64,000 bases of DNA from Parabacteroides goldsteinii DSM 19448 = WAL 12034 (GCF_000969835.1 NZ_KQ033912.1:1477961-1541960); one strand, 5' to 3'. Positions 9,729 through 18,477 are shown, counted from the first letter of the stretch. Numbers and translations are program-made. The notes: generated from the sequence alone by a model not told the origin.

Positions 9729-10211
9729 ATGGCAAGATCAATGACAGTTGACAAACGTGAAAATGAAAAGAAAAGACTCGCTAAACGAGCAGAAAAGCAA
9801 AAGAAAAAAGAAGAAAAGAAGTTATCCGGCAAGGCAAGCAGTTTCGAGGATATGATTGCTTATGTCGATGAGAATGGAGTAATTACTTCAACCCCGCCCG
9901 CGGAAAATATCAAAAAAGAAGAAATCAACCAGGAAGAAATACTGATCTCGGTACCTAAAAAGGAAAAAGAGGAACCGGTCGTTTTAAAAGGTAAAGTCGA
10001 TTTCTTCAATACATCCAAAGGATTCGGTTTTATCAAAGAACTGGTAAGAGGTGAAAGATACTTTTTCCACGTAAACAATTTACTTTCAAAGGTTGAAGAA
10101 GGTGATATTGTTACATTCGACCTGGAACGTGGTTTGAAGGGAATGAATGCGATCAATATATCTTTGGAGAACGAACCGGAGAATAAAAATCCGGAAGACG
10201 ATATCACTTAA
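9729..10211 (+). CDS. Cold-shock-domain RNA-binding protein with basic N-terminal extension
   Basis: 160 residues. The C-terminal half (about residues 86-148) is a cold-shock domain: GKVDFFNTSKGFGFIKE carries the RNP1-like KGFGFI motif, and RYFFHVNNL is RNP2-like. The first 40 residues are very rich in Lys, Arg and Glu (KRENEKKRLAKRAEKQKKKEEKK) and likely form a charged helix; a linker follows. The domain binds single-stranded RNA or DNA and melts RNA structure. The long leader upstream suggests post-transcriptional control. A 69-residue gene follows 18 bases later and is probably co-transcribed. Confidence 0.9.
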   Translation: MARSMTVDKRENEKKRLAKRAEKQKKKEEKKLSGKASSFEDMIAYVDENGVITSTPPAENIKKEEINQEEILISVPKKEKEEPVVLKGKVDFFNTSKGFGFIKELVRGERYFFHVNNLLSKVEEGDIVTFDLERGLKGMNAINISLENEPENKNPEDDIT

Positions 10212-10229
10212 TATTAAATAGACAAAAGT

Positions 10230-10439
10230 ATGAAAAGGGAAATCAACATGCGGTCAGACAGGAATCAGGCCAATCAATTAATTGAAAATTCACTGAAAGA
10301 GTATAAAAAAAGCATTGGCGAGGTAATACTCGTTTCAGTAGGTCCGCGAACAACTATTGAATTGCCGGCCAGTCTGACACAGGCAGAGAGAGAAGCCCGT
10401 ATCGAGATCTATAAAAAATTACATAGTTCGAAGATCTAA
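10230..10439 (+). CDS. Small conserved-looking protein downstream of the cold-shock gene
   Basis: 69 residues, no signal peptide and no membrane segment. It has a helical start (QANQLIENSLKEYKKSIGE), a short strand-like stretch (VILVSVGPRTTIELP) and a helical end (TQAEREARIEIYKKLHS). I do not recognise a named family. The tight spacing to the cold-shock gene, lack of frame-disrupting stops and typical codon use support it as real. An internal ATG at residue 7 is a possible alternative start. Confidence 0.65.
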   Translation: MKREINMRSDRNQANQLIENSLKEYKKSIGEVILVSVGPRTTIELPASLTQAEREARIEIYKKLHSSKI

Positions 10440-10463
10440 AAATCTCAATCAGATGGATACAGC

Positions 10464-11522
10464 CTAGTACCACACGTGCGTCCGATCACCGAAAGGCATT
10501 GTAAGGCGACGTGTGGAAATCTGATAACCTGTCACTACTCCGAAACCGTCGGTTACGTTTGAATAAACGGCAGTCGGTTCCAGCAAACCATCCAGAAAAG
10601 CATCTCCTAAAGAGATAGAGAAACCGCGAATCTTTTTCAAGTAGTTATAATAAGCTTCCGAAATAGACATCAGATGGATATCATAATGTACAATAGCTTC
10701 TATCGAATCATTCTTAAAAGAACTTTCCGGGAAAAAGGAACTGGTCAACGTGTACTCTTTTCCATCAAACATCTCATCGGATAAAACCCCCCGGCAATAA
10801 GTCCCGTCATACTCCTCCAGAGCGGGAGATGGAATGCCTTGCTGAAATGCAGGATCATCATAAACCAGCCTGAAGTCATAAGATACAATTACGACCTCTA
10901 CACTGTCACCGGAAATTACAGAGTCTCCCCAATTATCGTTAAATGAACTTACCCACATCACCTTATCCCCTTTACGATATTCGACCAGACGTTCCACCAC
11001 CAAACGATAATAATTCCGGACAGAAGGATCATCTTTCAACGTCAGATATATCCGCGTACGCGCCGAACTATAATCAGAGGTAATCACACTGGCTGTATCG
11101 AGTGATAATATATCTGTTTTTGAAGGAATAATGGTTTCCCCCTTTACCGGATCAAATCCCGGAGCCTGGGCTTCAAGCCGTACTTTGTCACCAGCCTGCA
11201 CGTGACAACCCGGTAGTCTGAACTGCCCTTTATATGCCGTGCTATCGGCCGGATCGTCGGATCGCTGCATGGTTCCCCGGAAAGTCTCATTCACGTAAAC
11301 ATCAACCTTCACCCCTTCTTCCGGTAAATCATATTCCGGGACACTATCCAGCAAAAACCAGCTTTTTGACAAAAAAGCCGCCACTTCCCGTTCCGGTGTT
11401 ACGGATGCATTCAGAACCAACACCGGAGGTGCAGGGTCAAGTTTTAATATCACATCGCGTGTACACGAGAGACATATGAATAATAGCAGCAGAGACAACG
11501 GGAACAATAATATCTTTTTCAT
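10464..11522 (-). CDS. DUF4249-family lipoprotein (cassette 2)
   Basis: 352 residues with a lipoprotein signal (ICLSC, Cys20). The region PPVLVLNASVTPEREVAAFLSKSWFLLD corresponds to the DUF4249 start of the paralog at 5730-6767 ([10 protein letters not shown]...ASLSRTWFY). The C-terminal parts also agree (ISEAYYNYLKKIRGF versus [29 protein letters not shown] versus [14 protein letters not shown]). It follows the TonB receptor by 5 bases and is its likely outer-membrane partner. Function of the family is not established. Confidence 0.9.
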   Translation of the reverse strand: MKKILLFPLSLLLLFICLSCTRDVILKLDPAPPVLVLNASVTPEREVAAFLSKSWFLLDSVPEYDLPEEGVKVDVYVNETFRGTMQRSDDPADSTAYKGQFRLPGCHVQAGDKVRLEAQAPGFDPVKGETIIPSKTDILSLDTASVITSDYSSARTRIYLTLKDDPSVRNYYRLVVERLVEYRKGDKVMWVSSFNDNWGDSVISGDSVEVVIVSYDFRLVYDDPAFQQGIPSPALEEYDGTYCRGVLSDEMFDGKEYTLTSSFFPESSFKNDSIEAIVHYDIHLMSISEAYYNYLKKIRGFSISLGDAFLDGLLEPTAVYSNVTDGFGVVTGYQISTRRLTMPFGDRTHVWY

Positions 11523-11527
11523 AACGA

Positions 11528-14227
11528 TCAGAATTTATAAGTATAAGACACAGAAGGCAGGAACAGAAACAGGATGGATTGTTCCAGATATATATTTTTC
11601 TTTCCTGTCTCACCGTCTATATAATAATGAGTTCTCACAGAAAACGGATTCGGATGAAGATACGCATTGCAAAGGCTCAGGTTCCAGACTCCCAGACGTC
11701 CTTTCTTTTTATAACGATAAAAGTTCACCCCCAGGTCAAGACGATGATAAGGTGATAGTTGATAGTTATTACGCGAACTGGCAGCATAAGCGACACCTTC
11801 GCCCTCCTTTAGTATAACGTCTTCTCCCTGCATATAGCCATGGTCGGTCTGCCCGGTTCCTCCATGATAGATCTGATCCATGATAGTAATATGATTACCA
11901 GAGGCAAACATCCAGGCGGCAGTCAACTCTACTTTACGGGAAATTTTATAAGTTGCCACCAGATCAACCTTATGGCGATTATCATATTTGGATGGGAAAC
12001 GGCGCCCTTTGTTCACACTACCGTCCGGAAACCGGCGGTCAGACCAGGACAACGTATAACCGATCCAACCGGAAAGGCGTCCGGACTTTTTCTGGGCCAT
12101 CAACTCCATGCCATACGCACGACCATATCCCATACCAACCCGCTCTTCCCAGTTAGAATAATCCGTACCGACCGGAATGCGATCTTTATATTCTATCAGA
12201 TTATTCATCCGCTTGAAATATCCTTCCACAGAAAAATTATACTGCCTGTGTAATGTATAATAAAGACCAGCTGTAAACTGATGGGCATTCATCGACCTGA
12301 TATTACGGGTAACGGGCACCCAAATATCCGTAGGCTGGCTGATATAAGAAATGGAAAGCAAATGGATATACTGGTTCATTTTCGTATACGACAGTTTTGC
12401 CGATAAATTACGCGCCAGCAAATAACGGGCGGATAAACGAGGTTGCAAAGAGAAATAAGTCTCCCCCTGCACAAGAAAGGTCGTTGCACGCAAACCGACA
12501 TTAGCGGTCAGGCGTTCTATCACATGCATCTCTTCTTCCGCAAACAGAGACACTTCGTGACCGCGGATCAGCGAGTTTGCATAGACCGTATTGGTCTTCT
12601 GCGATTTGACAGAATCTTTGTATAAACTCTTCATCGTATTCTGCTCCGGACGGAAATTATGGAAAAGATAGTCTCCCCCGAACTTCAGACGATGTTTCTC
12701 ATGCAGACGATAATCGAAAGACGCACGCAGACTGACATCTTCCATCGCCGAACGGTAATGGTTTTCCTGGCTGAATAACTGCCGGTCCTTCCGATTGGGC
12801 GATAAAGTATATCCTTCCTTATCCTGCTGGATATGCGAACGATAACGCGTATAGCCTGCCGTAAACGTAGCAAACAATTTATTACTGAACACATGGCTGA
12901 TCCCGGCCGAACCGATCAGGTTCCCCCAGCGCCAACGGAAATCTTTACCTACACGATCTTCTTCGTCTTTCTCCTCTCCGTTCAGATAACTGTCGCTTCC
13001 CATATAAAAACTCATATAACCACGTGTCCGGTCACTAAAGGAGTGGTTTACTTTCGCATTCATATCGAAGAAATGATAACCACCCCTGATCTTCTTCTCT
13101 TCCCCGCTGTTGAGAGCTTTCAGCAAAGGCCAGGTAATCAACTCCATCCAGGTACGCCTGACAGACACATTGAAAGAGGATTTCCCTTTTACGATAGGCC
13201 CTTCCAGGTTGCCCCGCAAAGCCAGCAGACCAATCGAAAGATTACCATGATATTCATACCGGTCGCCATCATTGGTCCTTACGTCTACTACGGACGAAAG
13301 CCTTCCTCCGTATTCGGCAGGAAAGCTTCCTTTATAAAATGTTGCATTTTTGACGGCATCCGGGTTAAAGGCGGAAAAGAAACCGAGCAGATGGTTGGTG
13401 TGATAAACCGGATTGCCATCCAGCAAAAAGAGGTTCCCATCCGCATCACCTCCCCGGACATGAAGTCCGGTCATCCCTTCGGTCCCCACTGCAACACCGG
13501 GCAGTCGTTGCAGGGTTTTCACCACATCCGTCTCCCCCAGCAGGGCGGGCATCGACTTGATGCGCTGGGCAGGCACCTCCACAACCCCGGTTCGTGTGCT
13601 TAATACCTCCGATCGGGGATTCAGTCCCTCCACGACCACTTCGCCCAATGCCCTCGACGAAAGCAAAGGTATATCTATCAATGTATCGCAAGACAATTCA
13701 AATGTAACCTCTTTCGCTTCGTATCCGACATAAGAGGCCCGCAAGGTTACTTTTCCGGGTGGAAGCGTGATACTGTAAAAACCATAATTATTGGTAGTCG
13801 TACCGGTTCTGGATTTACGTTCAAAGACATTGGCATTGATCAGACTCTCATACGACACCGAATCGCGGACAAAGCCACTGATCGTATACAGCCGCGGCTT
13901 CCGTTTCAGTATCACGATCTGCCCTGTCTGCCGGTAAGTAAGAGGCAAGGTGGAAAATAATCTTCTCAGGCAATAGGAAAGCGATTCGTCCTGTGCCTTG
14001 AATGAGATTTTCGGAAACTCATCCAGCAAAGACGATTCATAGGAGAAAAAGATTCCGGTTTGCTTTTCCAGTTCCTGTAAGATTTCCAACAAAGGGACCT
14101 GTCGTTTGTCCATCGTAACCGTAGGCGTCGGTTCCACCGGAAGATCGACAACAAAGGCTTCTTCCCTGGCTTTTACCTGGGAAAAAAGCATAAGAAGCCC
14201 TGTCAGCAATATCCATATACGTTCCAT
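11528..14227 (-). CDS. STN-domain TonB-dependent outer-membrane receptor (cassette 2)
   Basis: 899 residues with the same layout as the receptor at 6767-9502: signal peptide, STN domain (about 35-108, VTMDKRQVPLLEILQELEKQTGIFFSYESSLL), carboxypeptidase-like domain (about 112-200), plug with LHVRGGDADGNLFLLDGNPVYH, and a barrel ending SVSYTYKF. It lies 7 bases after FecR and 5 bases before DUF4249, so it belongs to one operon with sigma factor, barrel protein and FecR. By analogy with FecA/FecR/FecI it probably senses its substrate and relays the signal through FecR. The substrate cannot be read from the sequence. Confidence 0.95.
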   Translation of the reverse strand: MERIWILLTGLLMLFSQVKAREEAFVVDLPVEPTPTVTMDKRQVPLLEILQELEKQTGIFFSYESSLLDEFPKISFKAQDESLSYCLRRLFSTLPLTYRQTGQIVILKRKPRLYTISGFVRDSVSYESLINANVFERKSRTGTTTNNYGFYSITLPPGKVTLRASYVGYEAKEVTFELSCDTLIDIPLLSSRALGEVVVEGLNPRSEVLSTRTGVVEVPAQRIKSMPALLGETDVVKTLQRLPGVAVGTEGMTGLHVRGGDADGNLFLLDGNPVYHTNHLLGFFSAFNPDAVKNATFYKGSFPAEYGGRLSSVVDVRTNDGDRYEYHGNLSIGLLALRGNLEGPIVKGKSSFNVSVRRTWMELITWPLLKALNSGEEKKIRGGYHFFDMNAKVNHSFSDRTRGYMSFYMGSDSYLNGEEKDEEDRVGKDFRWRWGNLIGSAGISHVFSNKLFATFTAGYTRYRSHIQQDKEGYTLSPNRKDRQLFSQENHYRSAMEDVSLRASFDYRLHEKHRLKFGGDYLFHNFRPEQNTMKSLYKDSVKSQKTNTVYANSLIRGHEVSLFAEEEMHVIERLTANVGLRATTFLVQGETYFSLQPRLSARYLLARNLSAKLSYTKMNQYIHLLSISYISQPTDIWVPVTRNIRSMNAHQFTAGLYYTLHRQYNFSVEGYFKRMNNLIEYKDRIPVGTDYSNWEERVGMGYGRAYGMELMAQKKSGRLSGWIGYTLSWSDRRFPDGSVNKGRRFPSKYDNRHKVDLVATYKISRKVELTAAWMFASGNHITIMDQIYHGGTGQTDHGYMQGEDVILKEGEGVAYAASSRNNYQLSPYHRLDLGVNFYRYKKKGRLGVWNLSLCNAYLHPNPFSVRTHYYIDGETGKKNIYLEQSILFLFLPSVSYTYKF

Positions 14228-14234
14228 AGATTAC

Positions 14235-15080
14235 TTATTTATTGGGGTCAGGAGCCAGGCGGGTATCGAGTGTCTGGTTGATAACCAATAAAACATCTTC
14301 CAGCGGAAGATCATTGAAAGTGGCCGTCAGTTTCAGATTCGGAGTTTCTGCTTTATTGATTATATTCACCTGATAGTATTCATTCAGATCGCTGACCACC
14401 TTCTCCAACGGGGTGTCATTGAAGCGCAACTGCCGGGTTTTCCACGACAGGGTATTAAGGTCTTCTTCTTCCAGTATCGTGATTCCTTTACTTTCCATAG
14501 AATAGGAGGCCGACATTCCGGCGGTTAATATCACTTTGTCCGTTTCACTGCCGGTAACGCCAAAGCTGACTTTACCGGTCATCACATCCACATCCGTCCC
14601 GTCCGGCTGTTCATCTATCTGAAAACTGGTGCCGAGCACGGTGACTTCCGTCCGTTCAGTATATACAGAGAAGGGGCGTGCTTCATTCCGCGTCACTTGG
14701 AAAAAGGCTTTTCCTTTCATCTCCACTACACGCCGTTCCTTTCCGTAAGCTTTTTTATCATATCGGATGGAAGAATTACCAGCCATCGAAATCAATGTGC
14801 TGTCGGGCAGGTAAACTTCCATGATTTGTCCCGGTTCGGTCGTAACAGCAACCCATTCGGGCGAATTACGATCGGTCATAAAATAAGTACCAAAACCAAT
14901 GAGCAGCAACAACACCGACGCAGCCGCCATCCAGTAGCGACGGAAAGAGACCGTACGGCGTACCTGATGCTTGCCGGCAAACTTTTGCCAAGCCTTATCA
15001 GTATCCAGACGTCCTTCCTCGTAGTGTTTCGCTACGAAACGAATGCGTTGTTCCAGTTTATGTTCCTGCTCGTTGTTCAT
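14235..15080 (-). CDS. FecR-family anti-sigma factor
   Basis: 281 residues. A cytoplasmic N-terminal part (about 1-45) is followed by one membrane segment (about 45-66, YWMAAASVLLLLIGFGTYFM). Then come the periplasmic FecR domain (about 80-175, GQIMEVYLPDSTLISMAGNSSIRYDKK and GKAFFQVTRNEARPFSVYTERTEVTVLGTSFQI) and a C-terminal DUF4974-type domain (about 205-277). Such proteins hold an ECF sigma factor until the STN domain of a TonB receptor signals. Unlike most loci it is separated from its sigma gene by a barrel-protein gene. Confidence 0.94.
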   Translation of the reverse strand: MNNEQEHKLEQRIRFVAKHYEEGRLDTDKAWQKFAGKHQVRRTVSFRRYWMAAASVLLLLIGFGTYFMTDRNSPEWVAVTTEPGQIMEVYLPDSTLISMAGNSSIRYDKKAYGKERRVVEMKGKAFFQVTRNEARPFSVYTERTEVTVLGTSFQIDEQPDGTDVDVMTGKVSFGVTGSETDKVILTAGMSASYSMESKGITILEEEDLNTLSWKTRQLRFNDTPLEKVVSDLNEYYQVNIINKAETPNLKLTATFNDLPLEDVLLVINQTLDTRLAPDPNK

Positions 15081-15092
15081 ATATATTATTTT

Positions 15093-15890
15093 CTAAAACC
15101 TATATCCTACTGTAAAGCTTACAGTATGATAGTTTAAAGCTACATTTTCATATTCGTACTGCTTGCCCAATCCCATATCGTAAGCGACATTAAAGGAAAA
15201 GCGTTTCACATCAACTCCGGCATTCAGCGCAACCCCCCAGTCAAAACGTTGAAGACTGCTGTTTTTGAACGGATTAACCGACTCATCTACATGCCATGTA
15301 CCTTTTTCGGATACTTCCAAAAACTTTGACTTGTACTTTCCTCCAATGCCATAAGCAAGATAAGGACCGACTGCGACATGCATTTTTATATCATCTCCAA
15401 TTTTCCAATTAAAGCGGGCAAGTACCGGTAATTGCAAATAATCTCGACGAGTACTTCCTTCATTCACATAAATTCGCTCTATTCGCATATCGGTTGGAAG
15501 GCTTAAACTTCCTCCTTGTCCATAAAAACCGTAGTAGCCGTCCATTTGCCATATAATATCCGAATTCCTTGAGGCGAAACTTAAATAACAGTCATTCCAA
15601 TTTCCATCTTTATCCATTGCTTTACCTACAGCTCCTCCGTATGAACTTTTCCCTGCTCCGCGTTGTACATAATACAGGCCGGATTGAAGTGAAAACAATC
15701 CTGAACCAAAAGTATAACTCACAGCCGCACCGGCTTTAAAACCGACAGCAGCAGGCGAATCCTTGTACTTCGTCACATTCATTCCGGCCTCAGGAGTTAC
15801 AGACCATTGTGCACTAACCTCCGTCACACACATCAACATCATCATCAACATCACGCAAGATGTAATCTTCTTCATCATCATTTCTCTCAT
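15093..15890 (-). CDS. Outer-membrane beta-barrel protein (PorT/OMP_b-brl_2 type)
   Basis: About 265 residues. The start is uncertain between clustered Met codons (residues 1, 4, 5, 6); a signal peptide ends at VSA before QWSVTPEAG. The mature part alternates short beta strands and loops (FKAGAAVSYTFGSGLFSLQSGLYYVQRG, YLQLPVLARFNWKIGDDIKMHVAVGPYLAYGIGGKY) and ends in HTVSFTVGYRF with a terminal Phe. That pattern fits an eight-stranded barrel of the PorT-like family. It lies between the sigma and FecR genes, an unusual place, so it may be part of the sensing route. No ligand can be inferred. Confidence 0.88.
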   Translation of the reverse strand: MREMMMKKITSCVMLMMMLMCVTEVSAQWSVTPEAGMNVTKYKDSPAAVGFKAGAAVSYTFGSGLFSLQSGLYYVQRGAGKSSYGGAVGKAMDKDGNWNDCYLSFASRNSDIIWQMDGYYGFYGQGGSLSLPTDMRIERIYVNEGSTRRDYLQLPVLARFNWKIGDDIKMHVAVGPYLAYGIGGKYKSKFLEVSEKGTWHVDESVNPFKNSSLQRFDWGVALNAGVDVKRFSFNVAYDMGLGKQYEYENVALNYHTVSFTVGYRF

Positions 15891-15927
15891 TCTTAGTGAA
15901 ACAAAAATTTGTAATACCTTTTGTCTC

Positions 15928-15954
15928 TAAGACAGAGTTAATGGAAAAAACCCC
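15928..15954 (-). promoter_or_regulatory. Candidate ECF-sigma promoter of the barrel-FecR-receptor operon
   Basis: GGGG (15954-15951) and CTGTCTTA (15935-15928) are 15 bases apart on the minus strand, between the sigma gene and the barrel gene. The element matches the one upstream of the other receptor cassette (9528-9553). A position between sigma and its target operon suits autoregulated output. Confidence 0.5.
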
Positions 15955-15981
15955 TACTCCGGATAAAACTTTTTTCTCAGG

Positions 15982-16500
15982 TCACGCCAGCCCCAAGAGA
16001 AAGTTATAGATACGCACAGCTGTTTCCCGCAACGCTTTCAAAGCCTTACCCATCTGATTCTCAACCGTCTTGATTGAGATATTCAGTTCTTCCGCAATCT
16101 CCTGGTACTTCAGGCCGTCGCGTTTGGAAAGTAAAAAGATTTTTTTGCGTTCGGGAGGTAAACCGTCGATAGCATTCCACAGCCGGGCATCGCGTTCGGC
16201 ATTATACATCTGCTCCTCTTCCGACGAGTCTTCCATATCCGGAAACTGGTCGGTAGTCTGCAATTCGACCGGCTGAGTCACCAGCGACAGGGAACGGTTG
16301 CGTACTGCCTGGTACATATAGGATTTAAGATTCTCAATCAACACATTATTGATATTCTTATCCCATACATCGGCAAAGGCTTGCTGTACAATATCCTCCG
16401 CATCATCTAACCGTTCAGTGAAACGGAGTGCAAACAAGCACAGAGGTTTATACAAATCCCTGAAATACTGTTCAAACTCTCCGCTGGAAATGATTGCCAT
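15982..16500 (-). CDS. ECF-type RNA polymerase sigma factor
   Basis: 172 residues from ATG 16500. The frame reaches an ATG at 16530, but a TACTTTG box at about 16520-16530 would leave that ATG outside the transcript. Region 2 is seen in FRDLYKPLCLFALRFTERLDDAEDIVQQAFADVW. Region 4 is LPPERKKIFLLSKRDGLKYQEIAEELNISIKTVENQMGKALKALRE, a helix-turn-helix that binds the -35 element. Its presumed anti-sigma is the FecR at 14235-15080. Candidate targets are the operon that follows it and, by shared motif, the cassette at 5730-9502. Confidence 0.94.
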   Translation of the reverse strand: MAIISSGEFEQYFRDLYKPLCLFALRFTERLDDAEDIVQQAFADVWDKNINNVLIENLKSYMYQAVRNRSLSLVTQPVELQTTDQFPDMEDSSEEEQMYNAERDARLWNAIDGLPPERKKIFLLSKRDGLKYQEIAEELNISIKTVENQMGKALKALRETAVRIYNFLLGLA

Positions 16501-16652
16501 ACGTTTGCTATCTGTAACTATTCGCCACAAAGTAAAGCAGATTTCTTGATAGTCAGATATAATTTCAACATCTTTATCACATATTTAAGAAATTATGGGC
16601 TAAAGGATAGTTAATCTATTATCAAATCCAGCACGATTTATTGCAAGATTGT

Positions 16653-16660
16653 TATCTTTG
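16653..16660 (+). promoter_or_regulatory. -7 box (TATCTTTG) for the MntA/HepT operon
   Basis: A perfect TAnnTTTG match about 28 bases upstream of the MntA start codon. An AGGAGG Shine-Dalgarno-like sequence (16679-16684), rare in this phylum, lies 4 bases before the ATG and supports the start at 16689. Confidence 0.5.
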
Positions 16661-16688
16661 TTGTGTAACAAAAAAGACAGGAGGTAGT

Positions 16689-16997
16689 ATGAACCACATT
16701 TTACACAATAAACTGGAAGCTCTAAAGGAGCTTTGTCGGCGGTATAAAGTAAAAAGCCTTTATGCTTTTGGTTCGGTAAATACACCCCGATTTACCGAAA
16801 AAAGCGATATCGACCTATTGATAGAGTTCGAGCCGGATATTTCTATTGAAGAATATACCGATAATTATTTTCTTTTACATAATAAACTAACAGAGTTGTT
16901 TCGAAGGAAAATCGATCTTGTCACTCATCGTTCACTCTCAAACCCATTCTTTATTGCCGATGTAGAACAGACAAAACAGCTTCTTTATGGCGCGTAG
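16689..16997 (+). CDS. mntA: MntA-like nucleotidyltransferase antitoxin
   Basis: 102 residues. It has the minimal nucleotidyltransferase motif GSx10DxD: GS in AFGSVNTPRF and DID in KSDIDLLIEF, exactly ten residues apart. A further Asp in RKIDLVTH (about residue 76) can complete the metal site. MntA proteins AMPylate a tyrosine of the partner toxin HepT and so silence it. The start at 16689 is chosen for its ribosome site; upstream codons in frame have no promoter support. The 3' end overlaps the HepT start by 11 bases, so the two are translationally coupled. Confidence 0.9.
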   Translation: MNHILHNKLEALKELCRRYKVKSLYAFGSVNTPRFTEKSDIDLLIEFEPDISIEEYTDNYFLLHNKLTELFRRKIDLVTHRSLSNPFFIADVEQTKQLLYGA

Positions 16998-17334
16998 TAT
17001 TCAGAAATATCTATATGATATACAACAATCGATCTCATCGATCGAGGAGTATCTGGGTGAGAAAAGAGATTTCTTCGCTTATGAACAAAACAAACTATTG
17101 CGTAGAGCAGTAGAACGGGAACTGGAAATTATCGGTGAAGCAGCAAAGCACATATTAGATATGGAACCCGACATTCAGATAGATGACGCCAGAAAGATTG
17201 TTGACCTGCGTAACTTTGTAATTCATGGCTATGATAAAGTCGACAACGTCATTATCTGGGGAGTAGTTAACAAAAATCTGCCGAAACTAAAAGAGCAAGT
17301 TGAAGACCTATTAGGAGGTTTCACCATATTATAA
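16987..17334 (+). CDS. hepT: HepT-like toxin (HEPN ribonuclease, DUF86)
   Basis: 115 residues, mostly helical. The HEPN active-site motif Rx4HxY is present as RNFVIHGY (about residues 78-85). The Tyr is the expected AMPylation target of MntA. Another conserved stretch is RAVERELEIIGEAAKHI (about 39-55). HepT proteins cut RNA (tRNA ends in some systems) when not modified. It overlaps the antitoxin gene by 11 bases and is followed by a good terminator, so the pair is a closed two-gene operon. Both motifs look intact, so the system is probably functional. Confidence 0.9.
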   Translation: MARSIQKYLYDIQQSISSIEEYLGEKRDFFAYEQNKLLRRAVERELEIIGEAAKHILDMEPDIQIDDARKIVDLRNFVIHGYDKVDNVIIWGVVNKNLPKLKEQVEDLLGGFTIL

Positions 17335-17335
17335 A

Positions 17336-17372
17336 GGCACACAGAATAGATCTCTGCGTGCCTCTCTTTTTC
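17336..17372 (+). terminator. Intrinsic terminator of the MntA/HepT operon
   Basis: GGCACACAGA (17336-17345) pairs with TCTGCGTGCC (17353-17362) with one mismatch, followed by TCTCTTTTTC. It begins 2 bases after the HepT stop. Confidence 0.8.
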
Positions 17373-17390
17373 TTCTAAACTATCCTGAAA

Positions 17391-18446
17391 TCAATACGGC
17401 CGGAACCCGATAATTTCACGGACTTCCGCTAATGTTTTAGCGGCGCTTTCGCGGGCTTTTTCGGCTCCCATGCGGGCTACTTTCTCCATGTATTCCTCGT
17501 TGGAACGGATGTCGATAATCTTTTCGCGGATCGGTGCACAGAAGTTGTTGATATCTTCTGCCAGCTGCTTCTTCAAATCGCCGTAACGAATTTCGCAGTT
17601 GTTGTACTTTTCGTTGAAGAAATCGTATGTATCTTTCGTTGAAACGATATCCATCATGGCAAACAAGTTGGCAATCGGTTCGGGCTTCACACTGTTCGGT
17701 TCCGTAGGACCGGCATCGGTGACTGCCTTCATGACCTTTTTCTTGATTGCTTTTTCATCATCGATCAGATAGATGGCATTGCCTTCGCTCTTACCCATCT
17801 TACCGGAACCGTCCAGGCCAGGCACTTTTACTGCCTTCTCTGTCAGGTGGAATGATGCCGGTTCGGGGAAGAAATCGACTTCAAACGTTGAATTGAAGCG
17901 GCGGGCAAAACGACGGGCCATCTCCATATTCTGTTCCTGGTCTTTCCCTACCGGCACTTTCACGGCTTTGTGAATGATGATATCGCCGGCCATCAAAGTC
18001 GGGTAAGTCAGCAAGCCTGCACTTACACTATGACGGTTTCCTTCGTTGAAGATTTCTTTTTCCACGTCGCCTTCCGCCGTATTTACACGGTCGATATGAA
18101 GCATCTGACGCGCCTTATCCTTGAAAGAAGTCGTACGCATCAATTCGCCGATACCGGCATTCATATTGAGGTAGAGATACAACTCTGCCACTTCACGCAC
18201 GTCGCTCTGTATATAGATAGTCGCCTTTTCGGGATCGATGCCGCAGGCCAGATATTCAGCCAGGATTGTCTTCGCGCTGTTACGGATATTTTCCGGACGC
18301 GGATGTGTAGTCAGGGAGTGCCAGTCTGCAATAAAGAAAAAGCAATTATACTCATTCTGCATTTGCAGAAAACTCTTTACTGCTCCGAAGTAATTCCCCA
18401 GATGCAAATTACCTGTTGGCCTGATGCCACTTACTACTGTTTCCAT
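17391..18446 (-). CDS. trpS: Tryptophanyl-tRNA synthetase
   Basis: 351 residues from ATG 18446 (METVVSGIRPTGNLHLGNY). The frame extends to an ATG at 18470, but the -7 box at 18485-18478 puts the transcript start at about that position. It is a class I synthetase with a HIGH-type motif in GNLHLGNY and a KMSKS-type motif written KMGKS (GSGKMGKSEGNAIYL). The conserved region MAGDIIIHKAVKVPVGKDQEQNMEMARRFA binds tryptophan and ATP. It charges tRNA-Trp in the cytoplasm. It is a single housekeeping gene between the toxin-antitoxin pair and the sulfatase. Confidence 0.96.
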   Translation of the reverse strand: METVVSGIRPTGNLHLGNYFGAVKSFLQMQNEYNCFFFIADWHSLTTHPRPENIRNSAKTILAEYLACGIDPEKATIYIQSDVREVAELYLYLNMNAGIGELMRTTSFKDKARQMLHIDRVNTAEGDVEKEIFNEGNRHSVSAGLLTYPTLMAGDIIIHKAVKVPVGKDQEQNMEMARRFARRFNSTFEVDFFPEPASFHLTEKAVKVPGLDGSGKMGKSEGNAIYLIDDEKAIKKKVMKAVTDAGPTEPNSVKPEPIANLFAMMDIVSTKDTYDFFNEKYNNCEIRYGDLKKQLAEDINNFCAPIREKIIDIRSNEEYMEKVARMGAEKARESAAKTLAEVREIIGFRPY

Positions 18447-18477
18447 TTCTAAATTCTTTATTTTATTCAAACAGCCG

